Under the pieces are notes generated by a model. It was not told the DNA's origin. It searched no databases and worked only from the letters and a program-made list of their open reading frames with translations. Of a stretch of DNA of 8,092 bases, positions 1 to 6,612 are shown one piece after another; position 1 is the stretch's first letter; the number at the start of each line of letters is the position of its first letter. A program made the position numbers and the translations under genes. Origin of the DNA: DASRFS01 sp035260725 (GTDB lineage: Bacteria; Patescibacteriota; Microgenomatia; Levybacterales; UBA12049); NCBI GenBank assembly GCA_035260725.1, contig DATFUR010000012.1, positions 1-8,092 of the forward strand. The letters run 5' to 3'.

Positions 1-249
1 TGTTTGCCCTATAGAAACGCTGCCAAGCTTTAATTCTCCTTCACGCCGCTGGGGCATAAATTCAATGTCTCCAACGGGAACAAAAAGCAAACTGGCGAGT
101 AGATAATGTGAGAGTTCGTGGACAATTACACCGGGCAAAAACAAGAAGGAAGTTAAATTTATGGGTAAAAAGGAAAGTTTGCGGGTCAAAGTGCGGGATA
201 AAATAAATAGAAAAATAAATTCGAATGGGAATAGTAAAACGAAACTCAC
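1..249 (-). CDS. Putative membrane-embedded zinc metalloprotease (HELSH), 3' end cut by window
   Basis: Partial gene: 83 codons read leftwards from a GTG at 249 and run off the window edge. The N-terminus is very hydrophobic (residues about 2-19), followed by a second hydrophobic stretch (about 33-58) that carries HELSH, with H44, E45 and H48. This is the HExxH zinc-binding and catalytic signature, set inside a membrane segment as in site-2-protease/M50-like intramembrane peptidases. After it come VPVGDIEF and LGSVSIGQT. I have seen this kind of short membrane HExxH protein in CPR genomes but cannot assign a named family. The third zinc ligand, expected further C-terminal, lies outside the window. 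GTG at 249 was chosen because an in-frame TAA lies at 270-268 and no ATG, GTG or TTG falls between them. No Shine-Dalgarno is visible; the start lies 6 nt after a predicted -10 box. An intramembrane protease role is inference. Confidence -1.
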   Translation of the reverse strand, partial: MSFVLLFPFEFIFLFILSRTLTRKLSFLPINLTSFLFLPGVIVHELSHYLLASLLFVPVGDIEFMPQRREGELKLGSVSIGQT

Positions 250-255
250 AAACTT

Positions 256-284
256 ATTGTAAGCGAGTTATTTTGCGTTCACAA
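256..284 (-). promoter_or_regulatory. Predicted sigma70-type promoter for the left-edge metalloprotease gene
   Basis: On the minus strand TTGTGA (284-279, 4/6 to TTGACA) is followed after 17 nt by TACAAT (261-256, 5/6 to TATAAT). The -10 box ends 6 nt before the GTG at 249, which puts the predicted transcription start on the start codon itself. Prediction only. Confidence -1.
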
Positions 285-377
285 GGTTTTTTGTTGGATA
301 AAATATTAAAATAAGAGTTTTTCTTGAGGGTGTGTAAGGCTTAAAAGAAACAAAAAATCTTTAATTAAAAAATAATT

Positions 378-406
378 TTCACACCAGCCTCAAACCCTAC
401 TATAAT
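378..406 (+). promoter_or_regulatory. Predicted strong sigma70-type promoter of the prgI-virB4 operon
   Basis: TTCACA (378-383, 5/6 to TTGACA) and a perfect TATAAT (401-406) are separated by the ideal 17 nt. The predicted start is near 413, giving a leader of about 60 nt before the ATG at 473. A weaker alternative downstream is TTGCAA (426-431), 17 nt, TACACT (449-454). The rest of the 250-472 intergenic region is AT-rich and shows no RNA gene or clear hairpin to me. Confidence -1.
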
Positions 407-472
407 TTGACCCATTTTGATTCTCTTGCAACATGATTTTTCACATAATACACTGAATTATCTAGATATTTT

Positions 473-1657
473 ATGGAAAACCACCCTATTCCCCAGGACA
501 TAACCGGTTTCCAATTTAAACTCATAGGTGACATGACAATAAAACAATTCGCGTATCTTGCAACCGGATCTGTTTTTGCCTGGATAGCATTTTCTCTTCC
601 TGTTCCCCTTTTTATCAAGCTTCCTTTTACGTTTATTTTTCTTGTTTTCGGCGTTTCTTTTGCCTTCTTCTCAATAGAGGGAAGACCCGTGGACACCATG
701 ATTATAAATTTTATAAAAGCTGCTTTTTCCCCAACGCAATTTGTGTATCAGAAGATGGCTCTTTCGTCTCCTGTTAATCAATCTGTAAACCCTGCAAGCT
801 TAGACACCTCCGGTTCTAATAAAATTATTAATCCTTCGCATCCAAACAAATTGGACCAAAAAGAAGAAGGGTTCTTTAAAATGCTGTCGCAGCTTCTTAG
901 CCCGTCGCAATCCTCGCAAACAATTGAGGCGCCCGTTACCGGACACTCCAACCCTCACATAATTTCGGCAAAAGTCGAAGGAGAAGAGAAAAAGAAAGAA
1001 CCGGAGCGTCCACAAGAAGTTTCGCAACCCGCGCCCCAGCTTGAAGTGTTGGTCGAACAATCCAATGTTTTGCAACAAGAGCTTGAAGAAGCAAAAGAAG
1101 CAGAAAAAAAAGATGAGGGGTCAAAACTCTACGAAGGCGCTCACGAAAAAGTTTTAGAACTAGAAAATCTTCTCAACGACACGCAAGCCCAAAAACAAAA
1201 TTTGGAAAAGGAACTTTTCGAGCTGAAAAGACAACTAACAGAGCAGAAACAGCAAGTTTTTACGCCCAGTGTTGCACAGGCGCCTCAAGAAACAAAAAAC
1301 GTAAGAGTAATTTCCAACGAGCTTGGAAAATCCGCAGGTCTTCCTATTGCACCGGAGTTTCCAAATATTGTTTCCGGGATAATAAAAGATCCAAGAGGAA
1401 ATCCATTGGGAAATATTCTTGTGGAGGTAAAAGACAAAGACGGAAATCCGGTAAGAGCATTTAAGACTAATGCTTTAGGACAGTTTTCCGCTTCTACTCC
1501 CCTCTCAAACGGCGACTACATAATAGAGTTTGAAGATCCGAACACCAAAAGTAAATTTGACTCTGTCGGCTTTGCGGTTACGGGAAACATTATTTTGCCA
1601 ATTGAGGTAATTTCTATTGACCCGAGAGAAGAGTTAAGAAAATCTTTATTTAATTAA
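473..1657 (+). CDS. PrgI-family T4SS-like membrane protein with coiled coil and C-terminal Ig/carboxypeptidase-regulatory-like domain
   Basis: 394 aa. Residues 1-90 look like the PrgI family (VirB3-like inner-membrane component of Gram-positive and CPR type IV secretion): the start MENHPIPQ, then the FKLIGDMTIKQF block, then two membrane segments at about 26-44 and 47-68. PrgI proteins are normally only a little over 100 aa, so this one carries a large extension. Residues 92-190 are a low-complexity linker rich in Ser, Pro and Glu; about 190-261 form a strong predicted coiled coil (Glu/Lys/Gln/Leu-rich). Residues 284-383 resemble a carboxypeptidase-regulatory/Ig-like beta-sandwich, with IVSGIIKDPRGNPL and the later TNALGQF and GDYIIEF blocks. 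It is the first gene of the operon; the next ATG is one base after its stop, implying translational coupling. No Shine-Dalgarno precedes the ATG. The PrgI assignment is confident; the C-terminal domain is a probable fold match by eye. Its side of the membrane depends on topology, which I cannot settle. Confidence -1.
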   Translation: MENHPIPQDITGFQFKLIGDMTIKQFAYLATGSVFAWIAFSLPVPLFIKLPFTFIFLVFGVSFAFFSIEGRPVDTMIINFIKAAFSPTQFVYQKMALSSPVNQSVNPASLDTSGSNKIINPSHPNKLDQKEEGFFKMLSQLLSPSQSSQTIEAPVTGHSNPHIISAKVEGEEKKKEPERPQEVSQPAPQLEVLVEQSNVLQQELEEAKEAEKKDEGSKLYEGAHEKVLELENLLNDTQAQKQNLEKELFELKRQLTEQKQQVFTPSVAQAPQETKNVRVISNELGKSAGLPIAPEFPNIVSGIIKDPRGNPLGNILVEVKDKDGNPVRAFKTNALGQFSASTPLSNGDYIIEFEDPNTKSKFDSVGFAVTGNIILPIEVISIDPREELRKSLFN

Positions 1658-1658
1658 T

Positions 1659-3977
1659 ATGCCCAAAATTAAATCATCTACCCAAAGTTTTACCGGAATA
1701 AAAGAAATAATAGGAGACATCGCGGTTTTTTCCAGAGGCAATGCGTGTCTTATTTTTGAGGTAACAGCTACAAATTTTACTCTTCTTTCGCCCCAAGAGC
1801 AGGATGCGAAGATAGCCGCCTTCTCCGCACTTTTAAATTCATTGTCTTTTCCGATTCAAATCTCCATAAGAAGTAAAAAACTTGATATATCCAACTATCT
1901 AAAGCTTCTAGACGAAGAAGTTACCAAAAATCCAAACCAAAAACTTTCTTTACAAATACAAAAATATAGAAATTTTGTAGCGGAGTTGGTAAAAGTAAAT
2001 ACGATCTTAGACAAGAAATTTTATATTGTTATTCCCTTTACGCATCTTGAAAATCCCCAGGCTTCGTCCCATAATTTTAAAGACGCTGCCAGGGCGGCGC
2101 TTCATAGCAAAGCGTCTTCTTTGAATTCCCAACTTGCAAGACTTAATCTAAGATCCAAAATATTGCAAAATGAAGAATTGGCAAAACTTTTTTACGATGT
2201 TTACAACGAAGAAGGCAGCGAGGGGATGGCGACTCGCGGGGGTTCTGTTGCGGACACCGTTTCCCCATCGTCAATTGAAGTTGACTTTAACTCCCTAAAA
2301 ATAGGAGAACGGTTTTATAAAACTTATTTCGTAGCAGGGTATCCAAGATTTGTCTCTCCAAACTGGCTCTCTCCTCTTATCGACTTTGAACATTCAATGC
2401 TTATTTCGATGTTTATATATCCGTCTTCTTCCTCTGACGTTTTGTCTGATTTAAGACGAAAGATTGCAGAAATGGAAGCAACTATCGCCTCGGAAATAGA
2501 CGACGGCCGGGAAATAGATCCAAAAGTAAAGGCGTCCTTGGAAGACGCTTTGTCGGTCCAGGAACAATTGGCAAAAGGCGTCGAGAGGTTTTTTCAGTTT
2601 AGTCTTTATATAACGCTTTCCTCGGAAAATAAAAAGGATCTGGAAGACGCCGGCAATAGACTCGAAACTACTCTTTCATCAATGCTTATGACGGGAAAAT
2701 CTGCAACACTGCAAATGGAAGAAGGTTTTAAATCAAGTATTCCTCAGGGGACCGACAGCCTTTATCTACCCCGCAACATGGATACAACGAGTCTTTCTAC
2801 CACCTTTCCTTTTACCTCCGCAACGCTTGCCCAGGACAAGGGAATTATGTATGGAGAGAATCTTCAGAACGGCTCCTTGGTTATCTTTGATAGGTTTTCT
2901 CTGGAAAATGCTAACGAGGTTGTCTTTGGAAAATCGGGAGCCGGAAAAAGCTACCTTATAAAACTTGAGGTAATGCGTCAATTCATGTTTGGAACAGAAA
3001 TAATAATTATAGATCCGGAGGGAGAATACGAAGAAATTGTAAAAACTTTAGATGGAGAGTATGTAACTTTTAAACCCTCGGAGCCAATTAGGATAAATCC
3101 TTTTGACCTTTCAGGAATTTACGAGGAAGGCGAAAATGAATTAGGTCTTAAAATATTGTCTCTGCACGCGCTTTTGAAAATTATTATGGGCGAATTGGAC
3201 CCCGGACAAGCAGCAATACTCGACCGGGCGCTCGTTGCAACGTACAAAAATAAAGGAATAACAACAGACCCCAATACCCAAACGAAAGAGCCTCCTATTA
3301 TGGAAGACTTGTATAACGTGCTAAGCGAGATGAAAGAACCGGAAGCCTCCGGACTTGCTTTGCGCCTTGAAAAGTTTACCAAAGGGAGTCTTAGCAACCT
3401 CTTTAATCAGCAATCTAATTTTGATATTAAAAACCAACTCACGGTTTTTTCTATTAAGGCTTTAGAAGAAGAACTGCGCCCCATTGCAATGCACATAGTT
3501 TTGGATTTTGTTTGGACAAAAGTCAGAAAGACCCTTAAAAAAAGACTCTTGGTTTTAGATGAAGCTTGGTACATCATGAAATACCAGGACTCGGCAAGTT
3601 TTGTTTATGGAGTTGCAAAAAGGGCCAGAAAATATTATTTGGCCCTGACAACAGCGACACAAGACGTCCAGGATTTTCTATCGACAGACTACGGAAAGGC
3701 GGTTTTATCCAACTCGTCACTTCAGATTCTTTTAAAACAGAGCCCGACAGAGATTGACCTTGTCTCAAAAATATTTTATTTGTCCTCGGGAGAGCGAGAC
3801 TTGCTTTTATCATCCGCAATCGGAGAAGGACTATTTTTTGCAGGACAAAGCCACGTTGCTATAAAAATTGTTGCAGCACCCTTTGAACACGAGATAATAA
3901 CTTCAAATCCTCAAGAACTTTTAAAAAGGGAGTCTGCCAAGGCTCCTGTGGAACCTCCAATTTTGAACCAAACATAA
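1659..3977 (+). CDS. virB4: VirB4-family type IV secretion ATPase
   Basis: 772 aa, typical full VirB4/TraC length. The N-terminal half (about 1-410) matches the VirB4/TraC-type N-domain, with a helical region at about 255-300. The C-terminal half is the RecA-like motor: Walker A GKSGAGKS at 424-431 (K430), IIIIDPEGEYEEI at about 448-460, Walker B LLVLDEAW at 630-637 (D634, E635), and the TTATQD motif at 664-669 that follows Walker B in this family. All catalytic elements are intact. VirB4 is a cytoplasmic ATPase docked on the inner membrane that powers pilus assembly or substrate export with VirB3/PrgI. It starts one nucleotide after the prgI stop and has no Shine-Dalgarno, so translation is probably coupled. 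VirD4-type coupling proteins share the RecA fold, but the N-domain, the length and the adjacent PrgI favour VirB4. Confidence -1.
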   Translation: MPKIKSSTQSFTGIKEIIGDIAVFSRGNACLIFEVTATNFTLLSPQEQDAKIAAFSALLNSLSFPIQISIRSKKLDISNYLKLLDEEVTKNPNQKLSLQIQKYRNFVAELVKVNTILDKKFYIVIPFTHLENPQASSHNFKDAARAALHSKASSLNSQLARLNLRSKILQNEELAKLFYDVYNEEGSEGMATRGGSVADTVSPSSIEVDFNSLKIGERFYKTYFVAGYPRFVSPNWLSPLIDFEHSMLISMFIYPSSSSDVLSDLRRKIAEMEATIASEIDDGREIDPKVKASLEDALSVQEQLAKGVERFFQFSLYITLSSENKKDLEDAGNRLETTLSSMLMTGKSATLQMEEGFKSSIPQGTDSLYLPRNMDTTSLSTTFPFTSATLAQDKGIMYGENLQNGSLVIFDRFSLENANEVVFGKSGAGKSYLIKLEVMRQFMFGTEIIIIDPEGEYEEIVKTLDGEYVTFKPSEPIRINPFDLSGIYEEGENELGLKILSLHALLKIIMGELDPGQAAILDRALVATYKNKGITTDPNTQTKEPPIMEDLYNVLSEMKEPEASGLALRLEKFTKGSLSNLFNQQSNFDIKNQLTVFSIKALEEELRPIAMHIVLDFVWTKVRKTLKKRLLVLDEAWYIMKYQDSASFVYGVAKRARKYYLALTTATQDVQDFLSTDYGKAVLSNSSLQILLKQSPTEIDLVSKIFYLSSGERDLLLSSAIGEGLFFAGQSHVAIKIVAAPFEHEIITSNPQELLKRESAKAPVEPPILNQT

Positions 3978-3990
3978 AGCCTGTTAATAT
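3963..3990 (+). promoter_or_regulatory. Possible weak internal promoter ahead of the zincin gene
   Basis: TTGAAC (3963-3968, 4/6) is followed after 16 nt by TAATAT (3985-3990, 4/6), ending 6 nt before the ATG at 3997. It overlaps the 3' end of virB4. Individually weak; listed because its spacing to the start codon matches the two stronger promoters at the window edges. Confidence -1.
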
Positions 3991-3996
3991 AAATTT

Positions 3997-4800
3997 ATGG
4001 ACCAGGACCAAAACCAAGAAAAGGAGAAAAGCTCTTTTGATCACGCTTTGGATCTTTTGAATTTCGGCCAAAATGCCTACGGCGCCGGGCGGAATCTTGG
4101 CCGGGCTGCAAGGTTTGCCTCTAAGGTCGGGCGGCTTGCTCCTATCATTGCAAATCCTGTTGTGGCAACAATAGGAGGAATTGCTTTAATAATGATTATT
4201 CTTATCTTTGTTCTTGGAAACCAGGCCGAATCAACAACTCCTACACCAACACCAATTGCCAATCAAAACATTAATGGAATTGTTAATATAACAGGCGCTA
4301 CGCCCCAAGAAATACAAACAGTCAATGACGCTTTGTCAATCGGTCTTTTTTATCCGGGATACAAAAATAAATTAACCTCCAACGGGCCAGTTAATATAAC
4401 TTTTCAGCAAAACCTGACGTGGCAAGGAGGACAAGTCGATGGACTGACACTGGCCGGAGGAGACGAGATTACAATTAGATCCGGTCTTTCCCAAGAAACA
4501 CTAAAATATACAATTCTTCACGAAACCGGACACATACTTATAATGAGAAATCCCAGAACTTGGCAATCCTATCCTTTCTCCGACCTAGTATCTGCAGACC
4601 CCGCTTGCTACAGCTCGCTTGGTTTTTTAAAAACATACCCCTTTGCAAACACAGGCGGCGGTGGCGGAGAGACGGTCGAATCTTTCGCAGAGTCGGTGTC
4701 CCAATTTTTGTTAAAAAGGCCACCTTTGGAAAATTTTCCAACACTTTGTCCCAATACCTATAATTGGGAATTGAAAAATATTTTTCAAGAGACACAATGA
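3997..4800 (+). CDS. Membrane-anchored zincin metallopeptidase (HETGH) linked to the VirB4 cassette
   Basis: 267 aa. The N-terminal 52 residues are charged and Gly/Ala/Arg-rich with no signal peptide; one membrane segment spans about 53-74, then a short Thr-Pro linker (80-86), then a C-terminal domain of about 175 aa. That domain contains HETGH at 175-179, the HExxH zinc signature with H175, E176 and H179. A Gly run (220-224) precedes ETVESFAES, where E228 or E232 is a plausible third zinc ligand, as in gluzincins with an E-x-F-A-E block such as the anthrax lethal-factor-like (ATLF) group. Topology with the N-terminus inside would put the catalytic domain outside the membrane. It follows virB4 by 19 nt and overlaps the next gene by 4 nt, so it is probably part of the secretion cassette. 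Cys204 and Cys251 could form a disulfide. Substrate unknown; the zinc-peptidase fold is confident, the subfamily is not. Confidence -1.
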   Translation: MDQDQNQEKEKSSFDHALDLLNFGQNAYGAGRNLGRAARFASKVGRLAPIIANPVVATIGGIALIMIILIFVLGNQAESTTPTPTPIANQNINGIVNITGATPQEIQTVNDALSIGLFYPGYKNKLTSNGPVNITFQQNLTWQGGQVDGLTLAGGDEITIRSGLSQETLKYTILHETGHILIMRNPRTWQSYPFSDLVSADPACYSSLGFLKTYPFANTGGGGGETVESFAESVSQFLLKRPPLENFPTLCPNTYNWELKNIFQETQ

Positions 4801-5378
4801 AAAAAAAATTTATAATTATCGGGGTTGTTATTTTGATTCTTGCAGCCGGCATTATTTTTTCAAAACCAAAACAACAAGTTTCAACAACACAAAACAAAAC
4901 TGCGATAGTCCCCAGAGACTTCACAAAGGACTACAGCAGTCTTAACAAACTATTTCCGGGGAATTCTACCAAAGATGATGTTATCAAGACGAATGGGGTG
5001 CCTTTGTCCATAACGACTAATGCCGACGAAACAACTTTTTATTATCCAACCCCAAGCAAAGAATTTCAAAACACTGTGGTTTTTAAAAATAATGTGGAAC
5101 TTTACTCGATAGAAAACATTTTCGGTTCTTATAGAGGAACCTACAAAGATTTTCAAAATGCGTATGCCGGCTCTCCTCTAATCCTTTACGCTACAAGCGA
5201 AGACCCTTTTGTGTGGCAAATTTTCTTAAACCAGGGTTTAGGAACGGAAACCAACGGCCGGGACATAATAAAAATTATTTATTTCATCCCGCAAAAAGAA
5301 AACGAGTTTCTCTCAACAATTGCAAAAAGTGTGGGACTATCAAAAGAGAATATTACCCCTGAAGCTCCTCGTCCTTAA
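4797..5378 (+). CDS. Small membrane-anchored protein, possibly BamE/SmpA-like fold
   Basis: 193 aa. It starts MKKKF and has a hydrophobic segment at about 5-22, so it is a signal-anchor protein; there is no cysteine, so it is not a lipoprotein. Residues about 48-103 read as a BamE/SmpA/OmlA-like unit: LFPGNSTKDDVIKTNGVPL, then a strand TTFYYP and a strand VVFKNN. In that fold a helix governed by a G-x-S/T-x-x-x-V pattern packs on a small sheet. The rest (104-193) is unassigned. The ATG at 4797 overlaps the TGA of the zincin gene (ATGA), so translation is coupled; an in-frame ATG at 4764 would add 11 residues before the signal anchor and is disfavoured. The start codon runs directly into nine A's (4800-4808). 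Its 3' end overlaps dnaN tail-to-tail. Function unknown; an extracytoplasmic partner of the zincin is a guess from position. Confidence -1.
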   Translation: MKKKFIIIGVVILILAAGIIFSKPKQQVSTTQNKTAIVPRDFTKDYSSLNKLFPGNSTKDDVIKTNGVPLSITTNADETTFYYPTPSKEFQNTVVFKNNVELYSIENIFGSYRGTYKDFQNAYAGSPLILYATSEDPFVWQIFLNQGLGTETNGRDIIKIIYFIPQKENEFLSTIAKSVGLSKENITPEAPRP

Positions 5379-6474
5379 CCCTAACGGGCATTATAAGGTG
5401 AATAAAGGAATTATCGTTTGCTATTTTAAAAACTCCGGGGTTTAAAGGACCCGTCATTTCAAAAACCATTGTTTCGGCATCTATGTTTTGCAAAAGGTCT
5501 AAAACGTAACGGATGTTAAAAGCGATTTCGTTACCCTCCCCTGTTGTCTTAGCCGCCACGTCTACCGAGTTTTCTCCAAGACTTTGACTTTTGGCCCAAA
5601 CAGAAATAACGTCTTTTTTAATGGAAAGTTTTGCAATGTTGGCATTGTCTCTTGCAAAAACAGAAGCTGTTTTTAGGGCGTTTTGTAGCTCTACCCTATC
5701 AAACTCCGCTCTGGTTGTTGAATCAGTGGGTATTATTTTTTCAAAGTCGGGATACTCCGCGTCTATTAATCTTCCTACTAGAATTGTCTCTCCTTGGGAA
5801 AAAATTATTTGGTTTTGTTTTTGCGAAACAGAAACAACTACGTCATCTTCTGATTTGTTTGCAAGAAGCGTCCGAATAGTTCGCGCAGAAATAAGAAGGG
5901 GGGTTTTAAGGTTTGCCTTTTGTTTTACAAAACGGCTTAGGTTTTTGGAAAGTCTATGGGAGTCGGTTGCAACCATTAAAACCTTTTCTTTTTCTTGTTT
6001 TAACAAAACTCCAGCAAAGGCGGGTCTTCCCGCATCTTGGCTTGCGGCAAAAACAACTCTGGAAAAATTTTTAACAATCGCTTCCCCATCTATTGTAATT
6101 ATCTCCTCGCCTTTTTCTTCAAAAAGATTTGGGAATTCGGATTCGTCCATGAAAACAAAGCTTGCCCTTGTTTTTTTGCCCGAGATTAAAATTGTGTTCT
6201 CTTTTTTCTCTATTGTTATTTTTTCCTCGGAGAGACTTGCGACAAATTCCGAAAACGGCTTTGCCAAAACTACCAGTCTCCCCTCTTCTTCTATGCTTGC
6301 TGGGATAGAAACAGATATTCCTATCTCTAAGTCGGTTGCTAAAATTTTTAATTTGCCTTTTTCAGCAATTAGTAAAAACCCGGAGAGAATTGGAAGTTGT
6401 GCTCTTGTGGAAATTGCTTGGTTTAAGAAAGAAAGATTTCCCAAAAGGTTTTCTAAAAGAAACGTTGCCCTCAT
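5353..6474 (-). CDS. dnaN: DNA polymerase III subunit beta (sliding clamp)
   Basis: 373 aa from the ATG at 6474, close to the usual 366-380 aa. The ring-shaped dimer tethers polymerase III and other proteins to DNA. Features seen: the MRATFLLENL start; ATDLEIG at 46-52, a conserved clamp block near the start; ATDSHRLS at 169-176; EIAFNIRYVLDLL at 316-328 in domain 3; TGPLNPGVFK at 341-350; and the C-terminal IMPVRV at 361-366, equivalent to the MPMRL peptide lining the partner-binding cleft. The tail continues seven residues beyond that motif (KDEELQG), slightly longer than usual. The alternative ATG at 6525 would add 17 Gln-rich residues not found in the family. It lies 125 nt downstream of dnaA on the same strand, the classical order. 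No Shine-Dalgarno is visible. Its last 26 bp overlap the convergent gene on the other strand. Confidence -1.
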   Translation of the reverse strand: MRATFLLENLLGNLSFLNQAISTRAQLPILSGFLLIAEKGKLKILATDLEIGISVSIPASIEEEGRLVVLAKPFSEFVASLSEEKITIEKKENTILISGKKTRASFVFMDESEFPNLFEEKGEEIITIDGEAIVKNFSRVVFAASQDAGRPAFAGVLLKQEKEKVLMVATDSHRLSKNLSRFVKQKANLKTPLLISARTIRTLLANKSEDDVVVSVSQKQNQIIFSQGETILVGRLIDAEYPDFEKIIPTDSTTRAEFDRVELQNALKTASVFARDNANIAKLSIKKDVISVWAKSQSLGENSVDVAAKTTGEGNEIAFNIRYVLDLLQNIDAETMVFEMTGPLNPGVFKIANDNSFIHLIMPVRVKDEELQG

Positions 6475-6498
6475 TATTACAGTTTGTAGTTGTTGTAG

Positions 6499-6525
6499 TT
6501 TATAGGGAAAAGTGGAAAAAAGCAA
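6499..6525 (-). promoter_or_regulatory. Possible weak dnaN promoter
   Basis: On the minus strand TTGCTT (6525-6520) is followed after 15 nt by TATAAA (6504-6499), predicting a leader of about 18 nt before the dnaN ATG at 6474. The spacer is shorter than optimal, so support is weak. No terminator hairpin is visible between dnaA and dnaN, so co-transcription is also possible. Confidence -1.
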
Positions 6526-6612
6526 GGACTGGAGGGCAAAACAAACGTTGAAAACTTAAGGAAAAAATTGGGGAAAAGAAGGAGGATAAAGACACAGGGT
6601 TAGTAATCCACA
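6511..6612. other. Cluster of DnaA-box-like 9-mers between dnaA and dnaN (candidate origin element)
   Basis: Matches to TTATCCACA: TTTTCCACT (minus, 6519-6511, 7/9), TTTTCCCCA (minus, 6577-6569, 7/9), TTATCCTCC (minus, 6589-6581, 7/9) and TAATCCACA (plus, 6604-6612, 8/9). The last lies in the final codons of dnaA. Location next to dnaA and dnaN is where bacterial origins often sit. None is a perfect box. Confidence -1.

Noticed and set aside
291..301. DnaA-box-like TTATCCAAC in the prgI upstream region
   Set aside because: A single 7/9 match in AT-rich DNA away from dnaA, within chance expectation.
3983..4399. Three copies of GTTAATATAA (3983-3992, 4282-4291, 4390-4399)
   Set aside because: Two copies simply encode the VNIT tetrapeptide in the zincin and the third is at the gene start; irregular spacing, no evidence of a regulatory repeat.
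4764..4796. Upstream ATG at 4764 for the small membrane protein
   Set aside because: It would put charged residues before the signal anchor and overlap the zincin by 37 nt; the ATGA at 4797 gives a standard Lys-rich signal-anchor start.
6484..6503. Phased TAG/TTG trinucleotides resembling a DnaA-trio unwinding motif
   Set aside because: The TTG units break the required central A, and no strong DnaA box lies immediately beside it.
5591..6505. Plus-strand open frame of 304 codons antisense to dnaN
   Set aside because: It lies almost wholly opposite the conserved dnaN coding sequence, its translation is Ser/Phe-rich with no recognisable domain, and no promoter or start context supports it.
6475..6525. 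Upstream ATG at 6525 as dnaN start
   Set aside because: Would add 17 non-conserved residues; the family N-terminus matches MRATFLLENL from 6474.
6577..6600. Perfect-looking Shine-Dalgarno (AGGAGG) on the plus strand at about 6579-6584
   Set aside because: No start codon or open frame follows at a suitable distance; the sequence is better read as part of a DnaA-box-like element on the other strand.
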